Positions 36,617-49,030 of a DNA stretch of 64,000 nt are shown in pieces. The notes under the pieces are model-generated. The model saw only the letters and a program-made list of their open reading frames with translations, was not told where the DNA came from and searched no databases. Source of the stretch: Limanda limanda (taxonomy: Eukaryota > Chordata > Actinopteri > Pleuronectiformes > Pleuronectidae); assembly GCF_963576545.1 (NCBI RefSeq), contig NW_026870464.1, positions 1 to 64,000 of the forward strand. The letters run 5' to 3'. The stretch's first letter is position 1. Each line of letters starts with the position of its first letter. The translations under genes and the position numbers were made by a program.

Positions 36617-38460
36617 GAAAGAGGTCGACCGACGAAATTCCCCCAAATCTGAGGAGATATTCTTGAATAACTTTTTTTGTGAAGGTCGGAGAGACTTGCA
36701 AGTAGGCTCTACCCCCACTAAATGGGGTTGCGCGCATCGATCGGTACCATCCTTGAGCTTCTCCGACTTTCGGAAGGGTTAGGGTTAGGGTTAGGGATGA
36801 AAGCACATAGGAGAAAGAGATATTCTTGAATAACTTTTTTTGTGAAGGTCGGAGAGACTTGCAAGTAGGCTCTACCCCCACTAAATGGGGTAGCGCGCAT
36901 CGATCGGTACCATCCTTGAGCTTCTCCGACTTTCGGAAGGGTTAGGGTTAGGGTTAGGGATGAAAGCACATAGGAGAAAGAGATATTCTTGAATAACTTT
37001 TTTTGTGAAGGTCGGAGAGACTTGAAAAGTGGTTGCATCTGGACTAATTTGGGTCCTGCGGATCGATTGGTACCATCCCCGAGCTTGTACGACCTTCGGA
37101 AGAGGTCGACCGACGAAATTCCCCCAAATCTGAGGAGATATTCTTGAATAACTTTTTTTGTGAAGGTCGGAAAGACTTGCAAGTAGGCTCTACCCCCACT
37201 AAATGGGGTAGCGCGCATCGATCGGTACCATCCTTGAGCTTCTCCGACTTTCGGAAGGGTTAGGGTTAGGGTTAGGGATGAAAGCACATAGGAGAAAGAG
37301 ATATTCTTGAATAACTTTTTTTGTGAAGGTCCGAGAGACTTGCAAGTAGGCTCTACCCCCACTAAATGGGGTAGCGCGCATCGATCGGTACCATCCTTGA
37401 GCTTCTCCGACTTTCGGAAGGGTTAGGGTTAGGGTTAGGGATGAAAGCACATAGGAGAAAGAGATATTCTTGAATAACTTTTTTTGTGAAGGTCGGAGAG
37501 ACTTGCAAGTAGGCTCTACCCCCACTAAATGGGGTAGCGCACATCGATCGGTACCATCCTTGAGCTTCTCCGACTTTCGGAAGGATTAGGGTTAGGGTTA
37601 GGGATGAAAGCACATAGGAGAAAGAGATATTCTTGAATAACTTTTTTTGTGAAGGTCGGAGAGACTTGGAAAGTGGTTGCATCTGGACTAATTTGGGTCC
37701 TGCGGATCGATTGGTACCATCCCCGAGCTTGTACGACCTTCGGAAGAGGTCGACCGACGAAATTCCCCCAAATCTGAGGAGATATTCTTGAATAACTTTT
37801 TTTGTGGAGGTCGGAGAGACTTGCAAGTAGGCTCTACCCCCACTAAATGGGGTTGCGCGCATCGATCGGTACCATCCTTGAGCTTCTCCGACTTTCGGAA
37901 GGGTTAGGGTTAGGGTTAGGGATGAAAGCACATAGGAGAAAGAGATATTCTTGAATAACTTTTTTTGTGAAGGTCGGAGAGACTTGCAAGTAGGCTCTAC
38001 CCCCACTAAATGGGGTAGCGCGCATCGATTGGTACCATCCTTGAGCTTCTCCGACTTTCGGAAGGGTTAGGGTTAGGGTTAGGGATGAAAGCACATAGGA
38101 GAAAGAGATATTCTTGAATAACTTTTTTTGTGAAGGTCGGAGAGACTTGGAAAGTGGTTGCATCTGGACTAATTTGGGTCCTGCTGATCGATTGGTACCA
38201 TCCCCGAGCTTGTACGACCTTCGGAAGAGGTCGACCGACGAAATTCCCCCAAATCTGAGGAGATATTCTTGAATAACTTTTTTTGTGAAGGTCGGAGAGA
38301 CTTGCAAGTAGGCTCTACCCCCACTAAATGGGGTTGCGCGCATCGATCGGTACCATCCTTGAGCTTCTCCGACTTTCGGAAGGGTTAGGGTTAGGGTTAG
38401 GGATGAAAGCACATAGGAGAAAGAGATATTCTTGAATAACTTTTTTTGTGAAGGTCGGAG
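35617..38460 (+). repeat. 2.8-kb segment copied at 46,187-49,030 (offset 10,570 bp)
   Basis: The pair of private changes ACTTGAAAAGTGG near 37022 and GGTCGGAAAGAC near 37164 recurs near 47592 and 47734, followed in both by GGTCCGAGAG (37329; 47899) and TGTGGAGG (37804; 48374). The left limit is the CTGCTG versus CTGCGG difference at 35616/46186. The right limit is near 38460/49030, where one side continues into B and the other into A. The copies are not adjacent, so this reflects several nested events or a larger shift. Confidence 0.82.
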
Positions 38461-41400
38461 AGACTTGGAAAGTGGTTGCATCTGGACTAATTTGGGTCCT
38501 GCGGATCGATTGGTACCATCCCCGAGCTTGTACGACCTTCGGAAGAGGTCGACCGACGAAATTCCCCCAAATCTGAGGAGATATTCTTGAATAACTTTTT
38601 TTGTGGAGGTCGGAGAGACTTGCAAGTAGGCTCTACCCCCACTAAATGGGGTTGCGCGCATCGATCGGTACCATCCTTGAGCTTCTCCGACTTTCGGAAG
38701 GGTTAGGGTTAGGGTTAGGGATGAAAGCACATAGGAGAAAGAGATATTCTTGAATAACTTTTTTTGTGAAGGTCGGAGAGACTTGCAAGTAGGCTCTACC
38801 CCCACTAAATGGGGTAGCGCGCATCGATTGGTACCATCCTTGAGCTTCTCCGACTTTCGGAAGGGTTAGGGTTAGGGTTAGGGATGAAAGCACATAGGAG
38901 AAAGAGATATTCTTGAATAACTTTTTTTATGAAGGTCGGAGAGACTTGGAAAGTGGTTGCATCTGGACTAATTTGGGTCCTGCTGATCGATTGGTACCAT
39001 CCCCGAGCTTGTACGACCTTCGGAAGAGGTCGACCGACGAAATTCCCCCAAATCTGAGGAGATATTCTTGAATAACTTTTTTTGTGAAGGTCGGAGAGAC
39101 TTGCAAGTAGGCTCTACCCCCACTAAATGGGGTTGCGCGCATCGATCGGTACCATCCTTGAGCTTCTCCGACTTTCGGAAGGGTTAGGGTTAGGGTTAGG
39201 GATGAAAGCACATAGGAGAAAGAGATATTCTTGAATAACTTTTTTTGTGAAGGTCGGAGAGACTTGGAAAGTGGTTGCATCTGGACTAATTTGGGTCCTG
39301 CGGATCGATTGGTACCATCCCCGAGCTTGTACGACCTTCGGAAGAGGTCGACCGACGAAATTCCCCCAAATCTGAGGAGATATTCTTGAATAACTTTTTT
39401 TGTGAAGGTCGGAGAGACTTGCAAGTAGGCTCTACCCCCACTAAATGGGGTAGCGCGCATCAATCGGTACCATCCTTGAGCTTCTCCGACTTTCGGAAGG
39501 GTTAGGGTTAGGGTTAGGGATGAAAGCACATAGGAGAAAGAGATATTCTTGAATAACTTTTTTTGTGAAGGTCGGAGAGACTTGCAAGTAGGCTCTACCC
39601 CCACTAAATGGGGTAGCGCGCATCGATCGGTACCATCCTTGAGCTTCTCCGACTTTCGGAAGGGTTAGGGTTAGGGTTAGGGATGAAAGCACATAGGAGA
39701 AAGAGATATTCTTGAATAACTTTTTTTGTGAAGGTCGGAGAGACTTGGAAAGTGGTTGCATCTGGACTAATTTGGGTCCTGCAGATCGATTGGTACCATC
39801 CCCGAGCTTGTACGACCTTCGGAAGAGGTCGACCGACGAAATTCCCCCAAATCTGAGGAGATATTCTTGAATAACTTTTTTTGTGAAGGTCGGAGAGACT
39901 TGCAAGTAGGCTCTACCCCCACTAAATGGGGTAGCGCGCATCGATCGGTACCATCCTTGAGCTTCTCCGACTTTCGGAAGGGTTAGGGTTAGGGTTAGGG
40001 ATGAAAGCACATAGGAGAAAGAGATATTCTTGAATAACTTTTTTTGTGAAGGTCGGAGAGACTTGCAAGTAGGCTCTACCCCCACTAAATGGGGTAGCGC
40101 GCATCGATCGGTACCATCCTTGAGCTTCTCCGACTTTCGGAAGGGTTAGGGTTAGGGATGAAAGCACATAGGAGAAAGAGATATTCTTGAATAACTTTTT
40201 TTGTGAAGGTCGGAGAGACTTGGAAAGTGGTTGCATCTGGACTAATTTGGGTCCTGCGGATCGATTGGTACCATCCCCGAGCTTGTACGACCTTCGGAAG
40301 AGGTCGACCGACGAAATTCCCCCAAATCTGAGGAGATATTCTTGAATAACTTTTTTTGTGAAGGTCGGAGAGACTTGCAAGTAGGCTCTACCCCCACTAA
40401 ATGGGGTTGCGCGCATCGACCAGTACCATCCTTGAGCTTCTCCGACTTTCGGAAGGGTTAGGGTTAGGGTTAGGGATGAAAGCACATAGGAGAAAGAGAT
40501 ATTCTTGAATAACTTTTTTTGTGAAGGTCGGAGAGACTTGCAAGTAGGCTCTACCCCCACTAAATGGGGTAGCGCGCATCGATCGGTACCATCCTTGAGC
40601 TTCTCCGACTTTCGGAAGGGTTAGGGTTAGGGTTAGGGATGAAAGCACATAGGAGAAAGAGATATTCTTGAATAACTTTTTTTGTGAAGGTCGGAGAGAC
40701 TTGCAAGTAGGCTCTACCCCCACTAAATGGGGTAGCGCGCATCGATCGGTACCATCCTTGAGCTTCTCCGACTTTCGGAAGGGTTAGGGTTAGGGTTAGG
40801 GATGAAAGCACATAGGAGAAAGAGATATTCTTGAATAACTTTTTTTGTGAAGGTCGGAGAGACTTGCAAGTAGGCTCTACCCCCACTAAATGGGGTAGCG
40901 CACATCGATCGGTACCATCCTTGAGCTTCTCCGACTTTCGGAAGGATTAGGGTTAGGGTTAGGGATGAAAGCACATAGGAGAAAGAGATATTCTTGAATA
41001 ACTTTTTTTGTGAAGGTCGGAGAGACTTGGAAAGTGGTTGCATCTGGACTAATTTGGGTCCTGCGGATCGATTGGTACCATCCCCGAGCTTGTACGACCT
41101 TCGGAAGAGGTCGACCGACGAAATTCCCCCAAATCTGAGGAGATATTCTTGAATAACTTTTTTTGTGAAGGTCGGAGAGACTTGCAAGTAGGCTCTACCC
41201 CCACTAAATGGGGTTGCGCGCATCGATCGGTACCATCCTTGAGCTTCTCCGACTTTCGGAAGGGTTAGGGTTAGGGTTAGGGATGAAAGCACATAGGAGA
41301 AAGAGATATTCTTGAATAACTTTTTTTGTGAAGGTCGGAGAGACTTGCAAGTAGGCTCTACCCCCACTAAATGGGGTAGCGCACATCGATCGGTACCATC

Positions 41401-44400
41401 CTTGAGCTTCTCCGACTTTCGGAAGGATTAGGGTTAGGGTTAGGGATGAAAGCACATAGGAGAAAGAGATATTCTTGAATAACTTTTTTTGTGAAGGTCG
41501 GAGAGACTTGGAAAGTGGTTGCATCTGGACTAATTTGGGTCCTGCGGATCGATTGGTACCATCCCCGAGCTTGTACGACCTTCGGAAGAGGTCGACCGAC
41601 GAAATTCCCCCAAATCTGAGGAGATATTCTTGAATAACTTTTTTTGTGAAGGTCGGAGAGACTTGCAAGTAGGCTCTACCCCCACTAAATGGGGTAGCGC
41701 GCATCGATCGGTACCATCCTTGAGCTTCTCCGACTTTCGGAAGGGTTAGGGTTAGGGTTAGGGATGAAAGCACATAGGAGAAAGAGATATTCTTGAATAA
41801 CTTTTTTTGTGAAGGTCGGAGAGACTTGCAAGTAGGCTCTACCCCCACTAAATGGGGTAGCGCACATCGATCGGTACCATCCTTGAGCTTCTCCGACTTT
41901 CGGAAGGGTTAGGGTTAGGGTTAGGGATGAAAGCACATAGGAGAAAGAGATATTCTTGAATAACTTTTTTTGTGAAGGTCGGAGAGACTTGGAAAGTGGT
42001 TGCATCTGGACTAATTTGGGTCCTGCGGATCGATTGGTACCATCCCCGAGCTTGTACGACCTTCGAAAGAGGTCGACCGACGAAATTCCCCCAAATCTGA
42101 GGAGATATTCTTGAATAACTTTTTTTGTGAAGGTCGGAGAGACTTGCAAGTAGGCTCTACCCCCACTAAATGGGGTTGCGCGCATCGATCGGTACCATCC
42201 TTGAGCTTCTCCGACTTTCGGAAGGGTTAGGGTTAGGGTTAGGGATGAAAGCACATAGGAGAAAGAGATATTCTTGAATAACTTTTTTTGTGAAGGTCGG
42301 AGAGACTTGCAAGTAGGCTCTACCCCCACTAAATGGGGTAGCGCGCATCGATCGGTACCATCCTTGAGCTTCTCCGACTTTCGGAAGGGTTAGGGTTAGG
42401 GTTAGGGATGAAAGCACATAGGAGAAAGAGATATTCTTGAATAACTTTTTTTGTGAAGGTCGGAGAGACTTGGAAAGTGGTTGCATCTGGACTAATTTGG
42501 GTCCTGCTGATCGATTGGTACCATCCCCGAGCTTGTACGACCTTCGGAAGAGGTCGACCGACGAAATTCCCCCAAATCTGAGGAGATATTCTTGAATAAC
42601 TTTTTTTGTGAAGGTCGGAGAGACTTGCAAGTAGGCTCTACCCCCACTAAATGGGGTTGCGCGCATCGATCGGTACCATCCTTGAGCTTCTCCGACTTTC
42701 GGAAGGGTTAGGGTTAGGGTTAGGGATGAAAGCACATAGGAGAAAGAGATATTCTTGAATAACTTTTTTTGTGAAGGTCGGAGAGACTTGGAAAGTGGTT
42801 GCATCTGGACTAATTTGGGTCCTGCGGATCGATTGGTACCATCCCCGAGCTTGTACGACCTTCGGAAGAGGTCGACCGACGAAATTCCCCCAAATCTGAG
42901 GAGATATTCTTGAATAACTTTTTTTGTGGAGGTCGGAGAGACTTGCAAGTAGGCTCTACCCCCACTAAATGGGGTTGCGCGCATCGATCGGTACCATCCT
43001 TGAGCTTCTCCGACTTTCGGAAGGGTTAGGGTTAGGGTTAGGGATGAAAGCACATAGGAGAAAGAGATATTCTTGAATAACTTTTTTTGTGAAGGTCGGA
43101 GAGACTTGCAAGTAGGCTCTACCCCCACTAAATGGGGTAGCGCGCATCGATTGGTACCATCCTTGAGCTTCTCCGACTTTCGGAAGGGTTAGGGTTAGGG
43201 TTAGGGATGAAAGCACATAGGAGAAAGAGATATTCTTGAATAACTTTTTTTATGAAGGTCGGAGAGACTTGGAAAGTGGTTGCATCTGGACTAATTTGGG
43301 TCCTGCTGATCGATTGGTACCATCCCCGAGCTTGTACGACCTTCGGAAGAGGTCGACCGACGAAATTCCCCCAAATCTGAGGAGATATTCTTGAATAACT
43401 TTTTTTGTGAAGGTCGGAGAGACTTGCAAGTAGGCTCTACCCCCACTAAATGGGGTTGCGCGCATCGATCGGTACCATCCTTGAGCTTCTCCGACTTTCG
43501 GAAGGGTTAGGGTTAGGGTTAGGGATGAAAGCACATAGGAGAAAGAGATATTCTTGAATAACTTTTTTTGTGAAGGTCGGAGAGACTTGGAAAGTGGTTG
43601 CATCTGGACTAATTTGGGTTCTGCGGATCGATTGGTACCATCCCCGAGCTTGTACGACCTTCGGAAGAGGTCGACCGACGAAATTCCCCCAAATCTGAGG
43701 AGATATTCTTGAATAACTTTTTTTGTGAAGGTCGGAGAGACTTGCAAGTAGGCTCTACCCCCACTAAATGGGGTAGCGCGCATCAATCGGTACCATCCTT
43801 GAGCTTCTCCGACTTTCGGAAGGGTTAGGGTTAGGGTTAGGGATGAAAGCACATAGGAGAAAGAGATATTCTTGAATAACTTTTTTTGTGAAGGTCGGAG
43901 AGACTTGCAAGTAGGCTCTACCCCCACTAAATGGGGTAGCGCGCATCGATCGGTACCATCCTTGAGCTTCTCCGACTTTCGGAAGGGTTAGGGTTAGGGA
44001 TGAAAGCACATAGGAGAAAGAGATATTCTTGAATAACTTTTTTTGTGAAGGTCGGAGAGACTTGGAAAGTGGTTGCATCTGGACTAATTTGGGTCCTGCG
44101 GATCGATTGGTACCATCCCCGAGCTTGTACGACCTTCGGAAGAGGTCGACCGACGAAATTCCCCCAAATCTGAGGAGATATTCTTGAATAACTTTTTTTG
44201 TGAAGGTCGGAGAGACTTGCAAGTAGGCTCTACCCCCACTAAATGGGGTTGCGCGCATCGACCAGTACCATCCTTGAGCTTCTCCGACTTTCGGAAGGGT
44301 TAGGGTTAGGGTTAGGGATGAAAGCACATAGGAGAAAGAGATATTCTTGAATAACTTTTTTTGTGAAGGTCGGAGAGACTTGCAAGTAGGCTCTACCCCC

Positions 44401-46010
44401 ACTAAATGGGGTAGCGCGCATCGATCGGTACCATCCTTGAGCTTCTCCGACTTTCGGAAGGGTTAGGGTTAGGGTTAGGGATGAAAGCACATAGGAGAAA
44501 GAGATATTCTTGAATAACTTTTTTTGTGAAGGTCGGAGAGACTTGCAAGTAGGCTCTACCCCCACTAAATGGGGTAGCGCGCATCGATCGGTACCATCCT
44601 TGAGCTTCTCCGACTTTCGGAAGGGTTAGGGTTAGGGTTAGGGATGAAAGCACATAGGAGAAAGAGATATTCTTGAATAACTTTTTTTGTGAAGGTCGGA
44701 GAGACTTGCAAGTAGGCTCTACCCCCACTAAATGGGGTAGCGCACATCGATCGGTACCATCCTTGAGCTTCTCCGACTTTCGGAAGGATTAGGGTTAGGG
44801 TTAGGGATGAAAGCACATAGGAGAAAGAGATATTCTTGAATAACTTTTTTTGTGAAGGTCGGAGAGACTTGGAAAGTGGTTGCATCTGGACTAATTTGGG
44901 TCCTGCGGATCGATTGGTACCATCCCCGAGCTTGTACGACCTTCGGAAGAGGTCGACCGACGAAATTCCCCCAAATCTGAGGAGATATTCTTGAATAACT
45001 TTTTTTGTGAAGGTCGGAGAGACTTGCAAGTAGGCTCTACCCCCACTAAATGGGGTTGCGCGCATCGATCGGTACCATCCTTGAGCTTCTCCGACTTTCG
45101 GAAGGGTTAGGGTTAGGGTTAGGGATGAAAGCACATAGGAGAAAGAGATATTCTTGAATAACTTTTTTTGTGAAGGTCGGAGAGACTTGCAAGTAGGCTC
45201 TACCCCCACTAAATGGGGTAGCGCACATCGATCGGTACCATCCTTGAGCTTCTCCGACTTTCGGAAGGATTAGGGTTAGGGTTAGGGATGAAAGCACATA
45301 GGAGAAAGAGATATTCTTGAATAACTTTTTTTGTGAAGGTCGGAGAGACTTGGAAAGTGGTTGCATCTGGACTAATTTGGGTCCTGCGGATCGATTGGTA
45401 CCATCCCCGAGCTTGTACGACCTTCGGAAGAGGTCGACCGACGAAATTCCCCCAAATCTGAGGAGATATTCTTGAATAACTTTTTTTGTGAAGGTCGGAG
45501 AGACTTGCAAGTAGGCTCTACCCCCACTAAATGGGGTAGCGCGCATCGATCGGTACCATCCTTGAGCTTCTCCGACTTTCGGAAGGGTTAGGGTTAGGGT
45601 TAGGGATGAAAGCACATAGGAGAAAGAGATATTCTTGAATAACTTTTTTTGTGAAGGTCGGAGAGACTTGCAAGTAGGCTCTACCCCCACTAAATGGGGT
45701 AGCGCACATCGATCGGTACCATCCTTGAGCTTCTCCGACTTTCGGAAGGGTTAGGGTTAGGGTTAGGGATGAAAGCACATAGGAGAAAGAGATATTCTTG
45801 AATAACTTTTTTTGTGAAGGTCGGAGAGACTTGGAAAGTGGTTGCATCTGGACTAATTTGGGTCCTGCGGATCGATTGGTACCATCCCCGAGCTTGTACG
45901 ACCTTCGAAAGAGGTCGACCGACGAAATTCCCCCAAATCTGAGGAGATATTCTTGAATAACTTTTTTTGTGAAGGTCGGAGAGACTTGCAAGTAGGCTCT
46001 ACCCCCACTA
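37808..46010 (+). repeat. 4323-bp tandem duplication, second copy missing one 481-bp HOR
   Basis: Private markers TTTTATGAAGG near 38929 and CATCAATCGG near 39461 recur at +4323 bp (43252 and 43784). From about 40.1 kb onward the offset drops to 3842 bp, exactly 481 less: the three-tract telomeric block near 40148 recurs near 43990, and CGACCAGTACC near 40418 recurs near 44259. One complete HOR is therefore absent from the second copy, or was added to the first, between these points. The match ends near 42170/46012. A-B-A-B steps near 38155-38476, 38954-39271 and 42479-42799 are included. Confidence 0.87.
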
Positions 46011-46186
46011 AATGGGGTAGCGCACATCGATCGGTACCATCCTTGAGCTTCTCCGACTTTCGGAAGGATTAGGGTTAGGGTTAGGGATGAAAGCACATAG
46101 GAGAAAGAGATATTCTTGAATAACTTTTTTTGTGAAGGTCGGAGAGACTTGGAAAGTGGTTGCATCTGGACTAATTTGGGTCCTGC

Positions 46187-49030
46187 GGATCGATTGGTAC
46201 CATCCCCGAGCTTGTACGACCTTCGGAAGAGGTCGACCGACGAAATTCCCCCAAATCTGAGGAGATATTCTTGAATAACTTTTTTTGTGAAGGTCGGAGA
46301 GACTTGCAAGTAGGCTCTACCCCCACTAAATGGGGTTGCGCGCATCGATCGGTACCATCCTTGAGCTTCTCCGACTTTCGGAAGGGTTAGGGTTAGGGTT
46401 AGGGATGAAAGCACATAGGAGAAAGAGATATTCTTGAATAACTTTTTTTGTGAAGGTCGGAGAGACTTGCAAGTAGGCTCTACCCCCACTAAATGGGGTA
46501 GCGCACATCGATCGGTACCATCCTTGAGCTTCTCCGACTTTCGGAAGGATTAGGGTTAGGGTTAGGGATGAAAGCACATAGGAGAAAGAGATATTCTTGA
46601 ATAACTTTTTTTGTGAAGGTCGGAGAGACTTGGAAAGTGGTTGCATCTGGACTAATTTGGGTCCTGCGGATCGATTGGTACCATCCCCGAGCTTGTACGA
46701 CCTTCGGAAGAGGTCGACCGACGAAATTCCCCCAAATCTGAGGAGATATTCTTGAATAACTTTTTTTGTGAAGGTCGGAGAGACTTGCAAGTAGGCTCTA
46801 CCCCCACTAAATGGGGTAGCGCGCATCGATCGGTACCATCCTTGAGCTTCTCCGACTTTCGGAAGGGTTAGGGTTAGGGTTAGGGATGAAAGCACATAGG
46901 AGAAAGAGATATTCTTGAATAACTTTTTTTGTGAAGGTCGGAGAGACTTGCAAGTAGGCTCTACCCCCACTAAATGGGGTAGCGCACATCGATCGGTACC
47001 ATCCTTGAGCTTCTCCGACTTTCGGAAGGGTTAGGGTTAGGGTTAGGGATGAAAGCACATAGGAGAAAGAGATATTCTTGAATAACTTTTTTTGTGAAGG
47101 TCGGAGAGACTTGGAAAGTGGTTGCATCTGGACTAATTTGGGTCCTGCGGATCGATTGGTACCATCCCCGAGCTTGTACGACCTTCGAAAGAGGTCGACC
47201 GACGAAATTCCCCCAAATCTGAGGAGATATTCTTGAATAACTTTTTTTGTGAAGGTCGGAGAGACTTGCAAGTAGGCTCTACCCCCACTAAATGGGGTTG
47301 CGCGCATCGATCGGTACCATCCTTGAGCTTCTCCGACTTTCGGAAGGGTTAGGGTTAGGGTTAGGGATGAAAGCACATAGGAGAAAGAGATATTCTTGAA
47401 TAACTTTTTTTGTGAAGGTCGGAGAGACTTGCAAGTAGGCTCTACCCCCACTAAATGGGGTAGCGCGCATCGATCGGTACCATCCTTGAGCTTCTCCGAC
47501 TTTCGGAAGGGTTAGGGTTAGGGTTAGGGATGAAAGCACATAGGAGAAAGAGATATTCTTGAATAACTTTTTTTGTGAAGGTCGGAGAGACTTGAAAAGT
47601 GGTTGCATCTGGACTAATTTGGGTCCTGCGGATCGATTGGTACCATCCCCGAGCTTGTACGACCTTCGGAAGAGGTCGACCGACGAAATTCCCCCAAATC
47701 TGAGGAGATATTCTTGAATAACTTTTTTTGTGAAGGTCGGAAAGACTTGCAAGTAGGCTCTACCCCCACTAAATGGGGTAGCGCGCATCGATCGGTACCA
47801 TCCTTGAGCTTCTCCGACTTTCGGAAGGGTTAGGGTTAGGGTTAGGGATGAAAGCACATAGGAGAAAGAGATATTCTTGAATAACTTTTTTTGTGAAGGT
47901 CCGAGAGACTTGCAAGTAGGCTCTACCCCCACTAAATGGGGTAGCGCGCATCGATCGGTACCATCCTTGAGCTTCTCCGACTTTCGGAAGGGTTAGGGTT
48001 AGGGTTAGGGATGAAAGCACATAGGAGAAAGAGATATTCTTGAATAACTTTTTTTGTGAAGGTCGGAGAGACTTGCAAGTAGGCTCTACCCCCACTAAAT
48101 GGGGTAGCGCACATCGATCGGTACCATCCTTGAGCTTCTCCGACTTTCGGAAGGATTAGGGTTAGGGTTAGGGATGAAAGCACATAGGAGAAAGAGATAT
48201 TCTTGAATAACTTTTTTTGTGAAGGTCGGAGAGACTTGGAAAGTGGTTGCATCTGGACTAATTTGGGTCCTGCGGATCGATTGGTACCATCCCCGAGCTT
48301 GTACGACCTTCGGAAGAGGTCGACCGACGAAATTCCCCCAAATCTGAGGAGATATTCTTGAATAACTTTTTTTGTGGAGGTCGGAGAGACTTGCAAGTAG
48401 GCTCTACCCCCACTAAATGGGGTTGCGCGCATCGATCGGTACCATCCTTGAGCTTCTCCGACTTTCGGAAGGGTTAGGGTTAGGGTTAGGGATGAAAGCA
48501 CATAGGAGAAAGAGATATTCTTGAATAACTTTTTTTGTGAAGGTCGGAGAGACTTGCAAGTAGGCTCTACCCCCACTAAATGGGGTAGCGCGCATCGATT
48601 GGTACCATCCTTGAGCTTCTCCGACTTTCGGAAGGGTTAGGGTTAGGGTTAGGGATGAAAGCACATAGGAGAAAGAGATATTCTTGAATAACTTTTTTTG
48701 TGAAGGTCGGAGAGACTTGGAAAGTGGTTGCATCTGGACTAATTTGGGTCCTGCTGATCGATTGGTACCATCCCCGAGCTTGTACGACCTTCGGAAGAGG
48801 TCGACCGACGAAATTCCCCCAAATCTGAGGAGATATTCTTGAATAACTTTTTTTGTGAAGGTCGGAGAGACTTGCAAGTAGGCTCTACCCCCACTAAATG
48901 GGGTTGCGCGCATCGATCGGTACCATCCTTGAGCTTCTCCGACTTTCGGAAGGGTTAGGGTTAGGGTTAGGGATGAAAGCACATAGGAGAAAGAGATATT
49001 CTTGAATAACTTTTTTTGTGAAGGTCGGAG
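46187..49030 (+). repeat. Distant copy of 35,617-38,460
   Basis: It has the same order of private variants as its partner at a 10,570-bp offset, including the ACTTGAAAAGTGG B unit followed by the GGTCGGAAAGAC A unit. It overlaps the 2405-bp tandem duplication that starts near 47.46 kb, so the events are nested. Confidence 0.82.
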
